In this document: piece by piece, positions 1 through 12,056 of the stretch | Position numbering within the stretch: position 1 is the stretch's first letter | Layout of the letters: the number at the start of each line of letters is the position of its first letter | Source: Ursus arctos | Taxonomy: Eukaryota; Chordata; Mammalia; Carnivora; Ursidae | Length of the DNA stretch: 64,000 nucleotides | Reading direction: 5' to 3' | NCBI RefSeq assembly: GCF_023065955.2 | Contig: NW_026622997.1 | Coordinates: 6,248,001 to 6,312,000, forward strand | Translations under genes and position numbers: made by a program | The notes under the pieces: model-generated | What the model was told of the DNA's origin: nothing | Seen by the model: the letters and a program-made list of their open reading frames with translations, nothing else | The model's database searches: none

Positions 1-428
1 GCTACTCCACATCTGGGGCCAGTGGTTGGTTGCTCACACAGACTGATTTACGGAGGGAGCCAAAATGCTCTGCCAGAGAAGATCTCTCTCCCCACACTTT
101 GCCCACCAGAAGCCCATTACCATCCCCCTGGCTTATTCTGCTGTCTGAAATATTACTATTTCAGTCTATGGAGTTATTTAATAAAATAGTGAGCATAAGC
201 ACCACTAAAAGAAAAAGAAATGGGGAAAGGGGACGGGAAGACAGATGCGATCATTGTTCCATTATAGACACAACTTGCCCTTTCTCAGAACTTTGCTAAT
301 TGCAGAACCCAAGCAGACCAGCTTGCTGGCCACAGAGTACTCATGTTGTATACACAAAATCATCTGTCCGTAGACAAACACAAACGACAGAGTCATCAGA
401 AAAATTCCTGGTGCCAACGTTAACTTTT
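1..428. other. Unique sequence, no gene seen
   Basis: I see no repeat family, exon-like pattern or RNA gene here. The short open frame near 30-299 has no recognisable domain and is probably chance. Confidence 0.5.
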
Positions 429-625
429 ATCATCTTTTTTTTTTAATTTAAGATTTTACTTATTTATTTGAGACAAAGAGAGAGAGCACAAGTGAGAAGA
501 AGTGAGAGAGAGAAGCAGACTCCCTGCTGAACACAGAGCCCGATGCGGGGTCCAATCCTAGGACCCTGAGATTATGACCTGAGCCAAAAGCAGACGCTTA
601 ACCAGCTGAGTCACCCAGGCCCCCC
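429..625 (-). mobile_element. CAN-type SINE (SINEC), antisense
   Basis: On this strand the copy starts with a poly-T run and a T/A-rich tail, then a GA-rich block (the complement of the CT-rich SINE body), and ends with the complement of the tRNA-like head at about 585-622. A 9-bp duplication, ttaactttt, flanks it at 420-428 and 626-634. The copy is moderately diverged. Confidence 0.93.
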
Positions 626-634
626 TTAACTTTT

Positions 635-2589
635 CTTTTCTATACTTCACTAGGAGAGGTACTGGGTATAAGTGAAACACTTCCAGTAAGCGGCAGTAAT
701 TCAATTCATACAGTGAATTTGGTGTTAAGTTCTGCTGCCCGTTGGCCACAGTCAGCCTTCCCTCTTGGTGGTCACTCTTCCTTTGTTCTAGGATGTAATA
801 ATACCACATTGTGTACTTCAATAAATTTGCTTTTAAATTCCTTTGACAGATCATTTTTCTCCCACTTACATCTTTTTACTGAAGTTAGAAAGCAAACCCA
901 AGAGCTTAACAAAATACACAATCTATATTTAGAATTCAGGCTTCAGGGAAATGGGAGTGATGCAGGACAGGACAAGATTATAGTGACTTGGGAAGGAGCC
1001 ATAACCTGCCCTCCCCTCCAGCCTGGCTCTTGGGTCAGCCACGGCTCTGAGGTTCTTGTTCCTCAATTCCTAGTCCAACGTCAGCTCTCTTTGCCCTTTT
1101 GGAGAATGAACATGTGCTGTTAGTGCTGAGCGCTCCCAGTAGCCAAAGGCAGGCTTTAACTCTAAGTCAAAAGCAATCTAAAGGATAAATGGGATCACCA
1201 TAACCAAACATATCAGCTCAAAAATCTCTATTCCCTGCCAGACCCAGGTAAGAGACCAGTTCAAACAGACTGCTTCCCTGAAATGTTCTGCTAGAGATGT
1301 CTGTTACTGTCACACCTAAGCGAATTGGTGACTTCCTCCAGAAAGTTCATGTTGTCCACCTGGAGGGAAGGAGATCCAGGTAATATCTACTCTGGGCTTG
1401 TGGGGGGAACACCTCTCAGCTAGCGTCAGAATGACAATAACAAGTTCATGTCACTCTTTTCTTCCATCGAGGGAAACTCTTTTAGACACTGCAAGGTCTT
1501 CCCTGGAGAAATAGGCGGTGGTTTGGGCAGTCGGCAATGCACCCTCACCTCCAGGAGTGTGGTGGGAGGCAGGGCACACACCAAGACAGGAGGGCCAGCA
1601 AAGCCATGGAATGGAGTCTCTGAAATACAGAGCAAGAGCCAGGGAGGGCTGAAGCAGTCCAGCTCCTTGGCCAGGCCCCCTGCCTTTGCATGCCAAGCAC
1701 CAGGGACTGCTCACTCAGCCTCTATTAGATGAGGTGCCCCCGGAAGCACTCTCCGAGAAGAACTGGAGTACAAGTTTATTTAGAAAGTGCAAGAAATACC
1801 AGGAGGGGGCAGGGGATTGAGCTAGTGAGCTGAAGGCAGCAAATACAGGATGAGTTATTAAGCTAGCAATGACTAGAGCTTTAAGGCTATGAGGAAATTC
1901 TGGGAGATGTATAAAATGCCTGCCTCAAAAAGATCCCACTAATGACCAGAGGGACAAGGAAGCCATTGGTGAAGAGGTTCTGGAGTTGGTTGAGGCAGGG
2001 GAGTGTTGATTCCTTGGCATTTCTGGGCTGTCATGCATTAGGCTGAGAGGCTTGCCATGCCTTCAAATAGAAGCTTCAGGCTGATTCCAGCAATTGAAAA
2101 CATCTAATCCAGCCCAGCTTGGCCCTTGGAAAGTAAAAACAACAACAGACAAACAAACAAATCCACCATCCTGTGGGCTCACATCTGGCTCTTTCAGTCA
2201 AGAGTGGGATTCTCCAGAGGAACTCTGGGGATGTGGTGTCTGATTTGCAGTGTTTGCCAATTTCCATGGTGTAAATATTCCTACCATGGCTGATTTCAAG
2301 CCATCAACAGTCTAGCACCGGATGCAACATTCCCAACTAGTTAGCAATTGGCTGTTATGCTCCAAGCTAGCAGAAGACAGTTCTAGCACACTGCTGAGAC
2401 TGGAATGGGGATCCCCAAGTCTTGGGACTCAGGTGTGGAGCACTGGCTTTAGCCTCATCATTTGCTATCTCCTGGGGACTGGATCTCAAGGTCACATGAC
2501 CCCTATAACGGGATCCTCAACCCAGAAGCAGCTCTTGTGTCTAGTGCTGACTTTTAAAGTTCAGGAGTTAACTTCGGGGTTAAGAAGCA
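635..2589. other. Unique sequence, no gene seen
   Basis: About 2 kb of mixed composition. I recognise no repeat family. The overlapping short frames on both strands near 713-1123 and 1426-1732 lack conserved motifs or splice-site context, so I do not call them genes. Confidence 0.45.
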
Positions 2590-2857
2590 ATGTAGCATAG
2601 TAATTAAAAGCATGGACTCTAAAGCCAGACTGCCCGGGTTTGAATCCCAGATCTACATGTATTATTGTTGTAACCCTGGGCAAGTTACTTAACCTCTCTG
2701 TGCCTGTTTCCTCACTCATAAAATGGAAATAATAATGATAATAATAGTAATTATCTCACAAGGTTCTTGTAAAGGTTAACTGAGTTATTATATGCACAGT
2801 TGCTTAGAACAGTGCCTGGCATATAGTAAGCACTACTTAGAGATAGCTATTATTACT
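2590..2857 (+). mobile_element. MIR SINE, nearly full length
   Basis: Reads through the tRNA-like head (tagcatagtaattaaaagca), the conserved core (gggcaagttacttaacctct), and the 3' segment (agaacagtgcctggcatata). These are landmarks of the mammal-wide MIR family in order and in sense orientation. An old fossil copy. Confidence 0.93.
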
Positions 2858-2947
2858 TAGGAATAGGAATGAGCAGTTGATCAGTCAAGACCCTAATAGC
2901 ATAATGTTACATTTCCACCAACTGGAGTTACACCCAAAATTGATCCT

Positions 2948-2997
2948 GGGAGAGAAAGAGAGAGAGAGGGAGAGAGAGAAAGAGAGAGATGAGAGAA
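2948..2997. repeat. GA-rich simple repeat
   Basis: An imperfect polypurine run built from GA and GGGA units. Confidence 0.9.
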
Positions 2998-3279
2998 ACT
3001 TTTTAATGCCACAATCAATGGAATAATCCTTTCAGCCCAGGGTCTTAGAAGAGCAGACCTACCTTGTTTTGGGGTTAGCAGAGCCCCAGGCCCAGGTCAA
3101 AGCTATTTTTAATAATGGATGCCTTACCTTTCCTTACCTTTCTTTTATATCTATAGTTTTTTTGGTCTATTGTGTGCCTTCAATAAAATAAGGAGGTTCC
3201 AATTGAATTATATGAATGGAAATCCAAAGATAAGATGAAGTTCTTCCATGGATCTTGTTCAATCCCAAGCCTTGTGAGC

Positions 3280-4180
3280 AGCTTCCTATGTGCCAGGCAC
3301 CTAGCACTGATGGAGAAGCAAGGGCAAAACACAACCTCTGCCCTCCAGGCTTCACTGAGAGTGGGCAAGTGCAGCACCTATGCTAGTGGTATACTAGAGG
3401 CAGGTCTTCAATGCCACGTGGCTCTATGAGAGATGCATCATTCCCAGGCCTTGGGGAATTTAGAGAGGGCTTTCTGGAACTAGTGGATCTTCCACTGAAA
3501 CCTGGACCATTAATAAGCCTCAGGTAAAGGGCCAGAGAGTAGAAGGGAAGATTTCTATGTGGAGGGAACAGCATGTACAAGGGTATAGAGCCAAGAGACA
3601 GCATGGCTTAGTCAGGGAAAAGTAAATTGTCTGCATACATGAGCTGCAGAACCTGCGGTATGTAAAAAAAAGGAGAGCAGAAAAGGAGGTAAATATCAGC
3701 CAGATCACAAAGAGCTTCGATCGTCATGCTGAGGATAATGGGGAGACTGACTGGATACGGAGGGGACACTGGGCAGGTGTGAGGCCACCCGTGCAGCGAG
3801 AGCATCAAGAAGGAGTTAATCCTGCTTACAGGTGGGGGTGGAAGAGGGCTATGAGTGTGCAATTGTTCAGTACTTAATATAGTTCACAAATAGAGGGAGT
3901 GCCACCTATACTACAGTCACAATAATTCTGTGTATCAATTACAATTTTTACTTAATGAAAATAAAGTATTTTGAGGAAAGTATATTTTTGTAATCTGCTC
4001 AAAGGCACCATATGTGCTAGCCATGGCCCTGAGTGCAGTGTGGGGTTAGACTTTGAAGATACTGAGTTCGAGTTGCCTACAGGACATCTAAGTGAAACAA
4101 GCAGGTAAACACACGTGTGAAGTCCAGGAAAGATCTGGGCTGGAGATGCAGGTTGAGAAACATCAGCACATAGATTGCTT
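3280..4180. repeat. Possible ancient interspersed repeat, unnamed
   Basis: Phrases around 3286-3400, 3495-3620 and 4040-4170 (for example agggaacagcatgtacaagg and gatctgggctggagatgcag) resemble an old mammalian repeat whose name I cannot recall. If it is real, it is heavily decayed. The interval may instead be unique sequence. Confidence 0.3.
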
Positions 4181-4301
4181 TACAATCATGGAAATAGATG
4201 ATGTCATTAAGGAAGTGTGAGCTGAACAAGGGTTCTTAATCTGCGGGTGTAACAGATTTCTTTGAGGTTCAGTTGAAAGAAATACACAGAAATACCAAAT
4301 T

Positions 4302-4513
4302 GAGGGGTGCCTTGGTGGCTCAGTCGGTTAAGCGGCCAGCTCTTGATTGCAGCTCAGGTCATGATCTCAGGGTCCTGGGTTGGAACCCCGGTTGGGCTCC
4401 ATGCTCAGCAGGAAGTCCGCCTGAGATATTCTCTCTCTCTCTCTCTCTCTCTCTGCCCCTTACCCCGCTCACTCTCTCTCTCTCTCTAAAATAAATAAAT
4501 AAATCTTTTTTAA
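4302..4513 (+). mobile_element. CAN-type SINE (SINEC)
   Basis: The tRNA-like head (ctcagtcggttaagcg) is followed by a CT-rich middle that has expanded to long CT runs, then an AATAAA-type tail. A 12-bp duplication, aaataccaaatt, lies at 4290-4301 and 4514-4525. Confidence 0.95.
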
Positions 4514-4525
4514 AAATACCAAATT

Positions 4526-5529
4526 AAACCTATATCAAAATGCATATACATATATATATGATAGGAGAGAGTGAGGGAGAACAGGGGTAACAACACAGCT
4601 TCTGAAGCTAACAGTAAAGCATCCCCGAGCAAAGGAAGAAGACAGGAGAGCCAAGGATGTGATATTTACATTTAAGAGGTGAGTAAAGGAAACCAAAAGG
4701 GAGGGAACCAGCAGAGTATAGAATCATGAGAACTAGGAAAAATCATGTTTTATGAAGAGAGAAGCTATCCATTAAACCCAAATAGAGCAGGGAAGTCAAG
4801 GATAATGAGGTTTGACTTCCCAGCAAGATCAGCAGTGACCTTGGGAGCAGGGGCACTGCAGAGCAGAGTGGGTGGGCCGGGAGCAGCGACTGGGATAAAT
4901 CCTCTCAAAAAACATTGATCTGGAAGAAAACAGATTAGGGGAAATCTGGAAAAAGAGTCCAGAGAAGATTATTCTTCCTTTCCAAGAAAAAAGTAAAAAG
5001 CTTGAACATTTTTAAGTGTTACTGGAAAAGAGTCAGGAGAGAGGAGAGGCTACAGATGCTTGAAAAGAAGTAGTGAGGGCTAGATTGGGGGGCAGTCACA
5101 ATTTGACATGATGGGCCAACAGGAGCTAATCACACACACCTGGCACACTGATGGGTGGAGGTCTAAGGGCTCCTCCCAGACCTCTCTCACCCCAACCCTG
5201 ACCGCTGGTCCTTGCGCAAGCCCTCGTTTCAGCCCGAAGCTAACAGTGGTCAGCCTGGGAGAAGCTCCCTGCCCTGCCCAGGACTCCATAGGAGCTCTCT
5301 TAGGATAGTTGGAATACCAGAGTGAGGGCAGGGCTGGGGGCTCCTAGGGACCTTAGAGGTAAGTCTTCCACAGCAACAAGGAGATGGCAGAACTGATGAA
5401 GGGAGTGGTGGAAAGAGAGAATATGGTAGATCTTGATTCCTTAAGCTGATATGGAATTAAACTTTCACTGGAAATTGTCCTGCCTCTCATCGTGTCTGCA
5501 CCTGTCTTTGCAGAAAGAGATACTAAGAA
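4526..5529. other. Unique or ancient sequence, no gene seen
   Basis: A purine-rich stretch. Its first part may continue the unnamed old repeat upstream. No coding signal is supported. Confidence 0.4.
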
Positions 5530-5800
5530 ATTGGGGAAGAGCATGGAGTTTGGGGTCAAATAGTTCTGGGTTAGGTCTCAACTCTCTACTCAATAGTTGT
5601 ATGATCTTATATTCTACTTTGTCAATCTGAGCTTCTGAGCCTCTGTTTCTTCTATTTGTAGAGTGGACATAATGGAACTGTCTCGTGGGCCTCATAGGAG
5701 ACATTAGGATTAAATTAGAGTACATACACACACAGATTTGTTGACTACAGTACAGTATATGGCACAAATGGTAATCAGTATTAATAGTAGTGGTAGTATA
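5530..5800 (+). mobile_element. MIR SINE, decayed
   Basis: Matches MIR landmarks in order: gagcatggagtttggggtca near the head, gagcctctgtttcttct in the core, and acagtatatggcaca at the 3' end. More diverged than the copy at 2590. Confidence 0.75.
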
Positions 5801-6385
5801 CCTTACCCTTTAATGATGAAATCAAATCCTCATCAATCAACTTATAATTATTATACAAATTACACAGTTTATGTGAGGCAGACACTTGGGGAAGAGAGAG
5901 TTCTTCAGTATCTTTTAACTAAATCACCTGGAATTTGATTTACAGGATTATATTATTTATATTGCAAATCAAAGTCACGTTGGTCTTTGCCAACATGCAT
6001 ATCATATCACTCATGCCAAGAAATACAAACCTCTGGCGTTACTGATTGTGCAATTACTTATTTGGTCTTCAAAGAAGAAATACCTTTAGGAAAAATGGGA
6101 GGAACACTGAAAACCTAGTAATATAGTAAATGAGATTTCTTGACCTTCTCATAAGAATTTTATCTGTTAAATCAAGAAAATTCATGCAGAAATATCATTA
6201 CAATGCAAGTAACATAAAAGTTGCGTATTCCTTCTTTCCTTTGTGAGCAGAGCTAGATGAATTAAAGATAAACAGAATTCATCGGCTCAACTGTGTTTTA
6301 GCCCAGTGATTCTCTGTCTTCAATGTTCACACTATTAAAGTAAAAATAGGCCCTATTAGCTCTATGGTTTATGCACGTAAGTGAT
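5801..6385. other. Unique sequence, no gene seen
   Basis: An AT-rich interval with no repeat family or gene that I can recognise. Confidence 0.5.
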
Positions 6386-6397
6386 TAATCTCATCTT

Positions 6398-6589
6398 TTA
6401 AAAAAATGTTTTATTTATTTATTTGAGAGAGACAGAGAGAGAGCATGAGCAAGGGAAAGAGCTGAGGGAGAAGGAGAGAGAAAAGCAGACTTCCCACTGA
6501 GCATAGAGCCCAATGTGAGGCTCGATCCTAGGACCGCAGGATCATGGCCAAAGTCAGACACTTAACCGACTAAGCCACCCAGGTGCCCC
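6398..6589 (-). mobile_element. CAN-type SINE (SINEC), antisense
   Basis: A T/A tail complement, a GA-rich body complement, and the head complement ending gccacccaggtgcccc. Flanked by a 12-bp duplication with one mismatch, taatctcatctt at 6386-6397 and taacctcatctt at 6590-6601. Confidence 0.95.
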
Positions 6590-6899
6590 TAACCTCATCT
6601 TAAATTTGTGTTTCTCACTTCCCACCAGAATCTCTCAATTTTCCATTTTCTCCTGATCTTCTTTTGCCATCTTCTCCCTATTTGAGGCCTCCTTCAAAGT
6701 ACAGCCAAGTATTCTCCTGGCTGGAAAAGGGCAAAATCTTTGATCCAAGAAGAAGAGAGAATGAGCAGGTCCCTGCCTGGATCCACAAAAGGGCTGTCTG
6801 AGTTCTTTCATTTCCAAAGCCTCACTAGGCAGCATGTCACTATAGCTAATAGGCTGGCTTGCAAAACTACATAGAGCCAATAGAATCTCCTCAAACTGA

Positions 6900-7289
6900 A
6901 TCCCTACCTCACTCCATACACCAAAATAAATGTGTGAAATAGCAAAGATTTACTAAAAGCAAAACCTTCAGAGCACTAGAAGAAAGCACGGAAGACCGTG
7001 AAGTCTTCTTGACGTAGGCACGGCTCACTGAAGCCTGGTGCAAACCCTAAATGTTATCCAAGAAAAGGCAGGTAAATTTGACTTCACAGATACTGCAAAC
7101 TTCTATTTGTTTAAAAAAATACACAAACAAGCTAATGATAAATGAGAGCTTTTATAAATCAATTTTTAAAATTACTAAAAACCCAGGACAGTGGTCAAGA
7201 TCAGATAGTTTCCACAAAAAAAGAAATGTAAATAACCCATAAAATGTGAAAAATGTTCAATCTTTCATAATTAAAATGTGAATTAAAGC
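6900..7289 (+). mobile_element. Old L1 fragment, ORF2 C-terminal region
   Basis: Diverged but follows the L1 order of the region coding the end of ORF2. It breaks at a younger L1 tail and resumes on the far side, so both pieces were probably one element. Confidence 0.65.
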
Positions 7290-7478
7290 TCTGGGAAACA
7301 AACTGAGGGCTTCAGAGGGGAGGGGGGTGGGGGATTGGGATAGGCCGGTGATGGGTATTAAGGAGGGCACATATATGCAAATAATGAATCATGGAACATT
7401 GCATCAAAAACTAGGTATGTACTGTATGGTGACTAATATAACAAAATAAAAATTATAAAAAACTAAAAATAAAACAAC
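7290..7478 (+). mobile_element. Young L1 3'UTR-only insertion
   Basis: Begins ctctgggaaacaaactgagg, runs through the G-rich 3'UTR tract, and ends at tactgtatggtgactaatat plus an A-rich tail. It matches the 3' ends of the longer young L1 copies at 15145 and 43690. It interrupts the older L1. I found no clear target-site duplication. Confidence 0.85.
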
Positions 7479-8110
7479 AATGACTTGCCATTTGTTGCCT
7501 GTTAGCAAAGATGTAAAAGTTTGATAGAGCATGGAGTTGGTGAGGTTTTGAGGAAATAGGCTGTTCATACAGTGTTAATGGGATTGTAAGTTGGTGCGAC
7601 CTTTTTGCAGGGCAATCTGGCAATATTTATTAAATGTAAAATTCACATACACTGTGACCCAGCAATCCCATTGCTAGGCATTTATCCTAAGGATCTGCTC
7701 TCTCAACCATGCAAAAAACACGTGTGTGTTTGCATGCGTGCCGCAACGTTGCTTATAATCCCCCCCAAACTGGAAGAAGGCCTTTTAATACCAATTTAAG
7801 GAACTGATTAAATTAATTAGGATACAACCACACAACGGTCTCTAAGCAGTTATGAAGCGAATGGGTGGATGTCTGTGCACTGTTATGGTGTCTGTTGGAG
7901 GTGGGGCATAGAAAGCTGCAGAACAATACATTGACTGAGCCTTTTCATGTTAAAGATCTGTAAGTATACGGTTTGTCCGCATGTATGAATGCTTATATAT
8001 GCAGAGGAAATGTTCAGAAAGATTTTGAGAAATGCTTTAATTGTAAAGTTACCTCTGGGTCCCTGATATTACCTTACATACTTTACAATTCAAACAAACG
8101 TAGTTTACTA
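7479..8110 (+). mobile_element. Old L1 fragment, 3' end region
   Basis: Continues the element broken at 7290. It contains the old-L1 phrase cagcaatcccattgctaggc and a downstream 3'UTR-like part. The far end is uncertain because of divergence. Confidence 0.6.
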
Positions 8111-8205
8111 AAAGGGAAAGAACACAAAAGGGAAAAGGAGAGAAAGAAAGAGGACAGAGGGAAGGCATAAAAGAGTGAAGGAGGGAGGGGAATGGGCAAG
8201 AGAGA
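8111..8205. repeat. GA-rich low-complexity tract
   Basis: A purine run of mixed GAAA, GGGA and AAAG units, probably grown from the A-rich end of the L1 fragment before it. Confidence 0.7.
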
Positions 8206-8912
8206 GACAATAAACACTTTCCGATTCTTTTGAGTAGATGAGCCCTATGTACTTGTTTTGATGGAGACAGATATCAGCACATGTGAAAACTTCAGCATTT
8301 TAGCAAACTTCACAAACACTACCTTGTTACCTCTTTTATAAATGAAAACAAGGAAGAAGTACCAGACTGCTGGATTTGTCCGCACTTTTTCTTGGTCTTT
8401 GCAAACCACCTTGGGATGAAGTCCTTACTGAATGTAAGCCAAGGGTGACTCCAGGAAGCCAGACGGCATTTCCTCCCATAATACACAAATTTGTATTTTG
8501 CCTGATGTTTTTGTCTCTGTGCCTAGATCCCACAGTGATAGGCGCCACAAAAGTACACAGTCGGACAGAGAACTCGCCCTGACTTTGCAGAGAGGAGACA
8601 GACATGTGGAGGTCAAGAGGCTCTCTTTCTAAAGGCCACGGAGCCCATCAGAATTCCAAGGGAGAGCTTTGGTGTCTGGGGCAGATTAGAGCGCCAGTCT
8701 TTGTCACTAGAGCATGCGAGCTTTTACCAGATAAAATATCTTTGCTTTTTCCTTTTATGATTCTGGTAGCTGACCAGAAGCTACCATAATTTTTTCTCAC
8801 TCACTTTAAAAAAATTAAAATCATATTTGAGATCTATTTTAAAAGATAATGGCTTATTGCAGAGGATTTGTTTTTTAAAGAATTGGTTTCCTAAAAATTG
8901 ATCTTAGGATGG

Positions 8913-8913
<1 letters not shown>
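8206..8913. other. Unique sequence, no gene seen
   Basis: Repeat-poor. Short frames occur on both strands, but none has recognisable protein motifs. Confidence 0.45.

Positions 8914-8949
<36 letters not shown>
8914..8949. repeat. Poly-T tract of 36 bases
   Basis: An uninterrupted T run with no SINE or L1 body on either side and no convincing flanking duplication. Likely prone to length change. Confidence 0.95.
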
Positions 8950-8955
<6 letters not shown>

Positions 8956-10759
8956 CTATAGGAAAGGAGCAAAATGTAGACCTGTTACAGGGCCATTTGC
9001 AGAAGGACAAAATCCTCTAGAAAAAGCAAATGGGACCTCCTCAACACCCTGCTCCTACCCTGCCTGTCCTCGGTTCCTAGCCCCACGCTGAACTCTGCAA
9101 CCATGACCGAAGCTTACAAAATATTCTTCTAGTACTCGACAGTTTAAATATTAACGAGCATGTAAAGCTACTGGGGGTAAGAGCCTGGGGCCTGTAATAA
9201 GAAGCAAGCCTCTGCTGGCTTCGGTAATTACTTCTTACGCAACTGCAGGCCACAGTCCTGGCTTTCTGAAGATGACACATTTCCAGCAGCTCTGGCATGA
9301 GGGCCCCACTCTGCCCGGGTTGCATAAGCTTTTTCATAGCATCATAATTAGTCATTAAGAAGCAGGACAAAGGGCCATTCTGACACCAGGGCTCTCTAAT
9401 ATTGTATGAATTTGTTTTCCGGAAAGGAGATATTTCTTGCACATTCTCCCCTATAAGAGTGTCAGGGGGATTAGGAAGGAAAGTGAGGGAGGTGGGGAGA
9501 AGGAGGTGGGTCAGTTTGTTGCAGATCACAGACTCTGTGGGGATTTTATGTTCCTGCTGTTGCGTTTCTTGTTGTTGTTGCCACTGTGTTTACTCTCCCA
9601 CCAAATCAAAACGTCCCGGCCCACCGGCCTTGGCTTACCAATTGGGACCGTGCCTCCCGTCAGGCCTCTGAGCATTCTTGATTTCTACTCCTATCCCAGG
9701 AAAATCACTGTCCTCTTGTGCCACACATGTCATTTTTCAACGGACTAAATCTATGTGAAATTAGAGTTCTACAGGATTGCGGCCCTAGCTACTTCTAATT
9801 AAATGAATATAGAGAACTTGAATTTGGGGGGTACAGAATTCACTTTAGAAATAATCTAGTCTAGTCCAGTGATTCTACAGATGAAGGAACGGAGGCCAGA
9901 GAAGCCAAAAAGTGAGCTTACTTACAAACATCTTGGGGCCCCAGTGAAGGCACTTGGCTTTACCTTATACTTGGAATACATAGCTAACCTCTCACGTGCT
10001 TTCTTTGTCTCCTGTATGAATTCAGCGTCCACCTGAAACCTTCACGCAACCTGTTCGTGCACAGCCCTGTGTACGGGCGAGAAGATAATCGTGGCAACAG
10101 TGCAGCCTGCAGGTAACTTTGAAGATAACAGCAGTGCACCTGGAGATGGGCCCAGGCCTTCAGAAAGCCTCACCCTCCACTCAACGGTGCCCAAAGAACC
10201 TGCAGAGAGGTAGTAAAGAGGCACCCTTTGGCTTAGGACTCAAATGGTGGAGCCAAAGGAGTGGTCTGATACTCAGAATGACCTTTTCCAAAGTTTACAA
10301 GGAAAAAGTTTAATTTCCCACAATATTGCCAAGAGAATTGAGTGTTTTCCCCTGTGCTTTATGGATGACGTCCATGAGGATAGAAAATGTCCCATACGTC
10401 CTCCTGTCTCCGCCCTTGCCCACGGCAGCCTTCTAATCACTAAGAGTTACTCCAAGTTGACAAGAGAAAAATAGCCTTTCCTATTAAACTCATTTTCCTT
10501 ATGTAAGAGTCTGACTAGCCTGGATCAGGAAAATGCCGTGGATGCTAGATACCCAGGTTTACTATGCCTCAAAATGTCCTTAAAAGCATTGTAGAGAAAT
10601 GCAGGCTAGATACTTAAGTCACAGAGGGTTTCAATGGATTAGTCACTTGTGCTCCAAAGGTATGAGTTAATGGGATTAACATCAACCTATGGGGAGGTTT
10701 CTAATGACAGATCAAAGAATTATTTTTCACCATATTTTCTAGTGAATTAGATAGAAACA
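8950..10759. other. Mostly unique sequence
   Basis: No gene supported. A weak antisense MIR-like piece may lie near 9845-9935 (tctacagatgaaggaacgga). The frames around 9077-9748 overlap on both strands and show no domain. Confidence 0.4.
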
Positions 10760-11146
10760 TCTTCAGATCTCTGCTGAAATGTCACCTTTTCTGTGAGGTT
10801 TTCTCTGACCCCCATATCCAAAATTACAAAACCTCCTTCTCCTCTCTTCCTAGTTCTCTACCCTGCTTTATTTTATTTATTTTTTATTATGTTACGTTAG
10901 TCACCATACACTGCTTTATTTTTCTCCTGGGCTCTTGGCGTTACCATACCATATACATAACTTATTTATCTTTGTTTAGTATCTGTCTTCCCTAAGTCAA
11001 TGAAAGCTCCAGGAATACGGAGATTTTTTTCTGTTTTGATCACCACTGTATCCCCAGAGCTTGGAACAGTCAGTGCCTGGCATATTATAAGGTACTCAAT
11101 AAACAGTCACTGGGTGGATAAACGAATGAATGAATGAAGATAGCAT
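10760..11146 (+). mobile_element. L2 LINE, 3' end
   Basis: Contains the L2 landmarks in order: ctgctgaaatgtcacctttt, cccagagcttggaacagt, gtgcctggcatattataagg and the terminal gaatgaatgaatga. It is split at 10875 by a tiny L1 insertion. Confidence 0.88.
10875..10910 (-). mobile_element. 36-bp L1 3'-end insertion, antisense
   Basis: The insert is the complement of the young L1 3' terminus (gttagtcaccataca preceded by an A/T tail). Flanked by a perfect 12-bp duplication, ctgctttatttt, at 10863-10874 and 10911-10922, inside the L2 copy. This marks it as a severely 5'-truncated retrotransposition event. Confidence 0.8.
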
Positions 11147-11554
11147 GCTTACTAAATGTGAAGATAACATAAACCCAGGAGAGTTGAGGAAAATAGTAGA
11201 TGCCAAAGTCAACAACCAAAATTACCAAGACAGGTGCGAATAGTCTAAAGCTAGCAAATGAAATTTAACAGGCTGTGTAAATCAATCCCACACTTAGATT
11301 TCAGAAAAACAATTGCACAAGATCAAGATGGGAAAGATAATGTGGCTAAATAATAACACAGGCAAAAATGACAGGCTCTCCGATGACCGCCAGCTCAATG
11401 TGAGTCAAAAATAAAACCAGCCTGTCAAAAAAGTGTGATCTTTGATGTCATCACTAATTAAAATAACCATACTTTTCAGTATATAAGTGTGCCCATATGC
11501 ATCCCTTCATTTGAACTCCTATCTTTTCATACACACACGCAACGCACATGCAAA
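11147..11554. other. Unique sequence, no gene seen
   Basis: AT-rich. No family or gene recognised. Confidence 0.5.
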
Positions 11555-11780
11555 CAAGGTTATTCCTTGCAGCCCAGCTTGTAAGAGCAGAGATGAGAAA
11601 CCACGGAAATATTCATCAATAGGAACTCATTAAATAAATTAAGAAAAGCTACGCCATGGAATACAAAAGAGTCTTTAAGTAACAATGAAAACATTCTGAA
11701 TGTACTGATGTGGAGCAGTCTCTAAGGCAAGCAGGTAAGTGGGGCAGGGGAAAGAGAAAGATTTAAAGGAAAAAGAAAAT
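11555..11780 (+). mobile_element. Old L1 fragment near the 3' end
   Basis: The order (an aataggaactcattaaataa segment, then a tggaatac-type segment) resembles the end of ORF2 in ancient L1 families. Highly diverged. Confidence 0.5.
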
Positions 11781-11837
11781 AAATGCCAGTTTTTGTTTAG
11801 AGTTAATTAAAAGCCTTTCTACTCAGGGTGATCTCTA

Positions 11838-11904
11838 ACCATTAGCTTGGCTATCATCGGGGAGCTTGTTAGAAATGCAGAGTAAAAAAAAGAAAAGTAA
11901 AAAG

Positions 11905-11947
<43 letters not shown>

Positions 11948-12056
11948 GGAAATGCAGAGTAGCAGACCTGATCCCAGACCCACTAAAACAAAATCTGCAG
12001 TTTCAGAAGATTCTCAAATGATTTCTTTGCACATTAACTTTTGAAGAGTGTTATTT
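11838..12056 (+). mobile_element. MER5-type hAT DNA transposon remnant
   Basis: Landmarks gagcttgttagaaatgcaga, ccagacccactaaaa and gcacattaacttttgaaga match the non-autonomous MER5A/B group in sense orientation. An A-rich insertion splits it at 11885. Confidence 0.75.
11885..11948 (+). repeat. AAAG microsatellite with target-site duplication
   Basis: 64 bases of A-rich and AAAG repeats. A perfect 13-bp duplication, gaaatgcagagta, flanks it at 11872-11884 and 11949-11961. The duplication implies insertion rather than simple slippage growth, although no SINE or L1 body is present. Confidence 0.85.

Noticed and set aside
4430..4497. Possible polypyrimidine splice signal or regulatory CT tract
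   Set aside because: It is the CT-rich middle of a SINE and recurs in the other SINEs.
9077..9529. A 150-residue antisense frame
   Set aside because: No domain, signal or splice context; overlapping frames on the other strand are equally open, as expected by chance.
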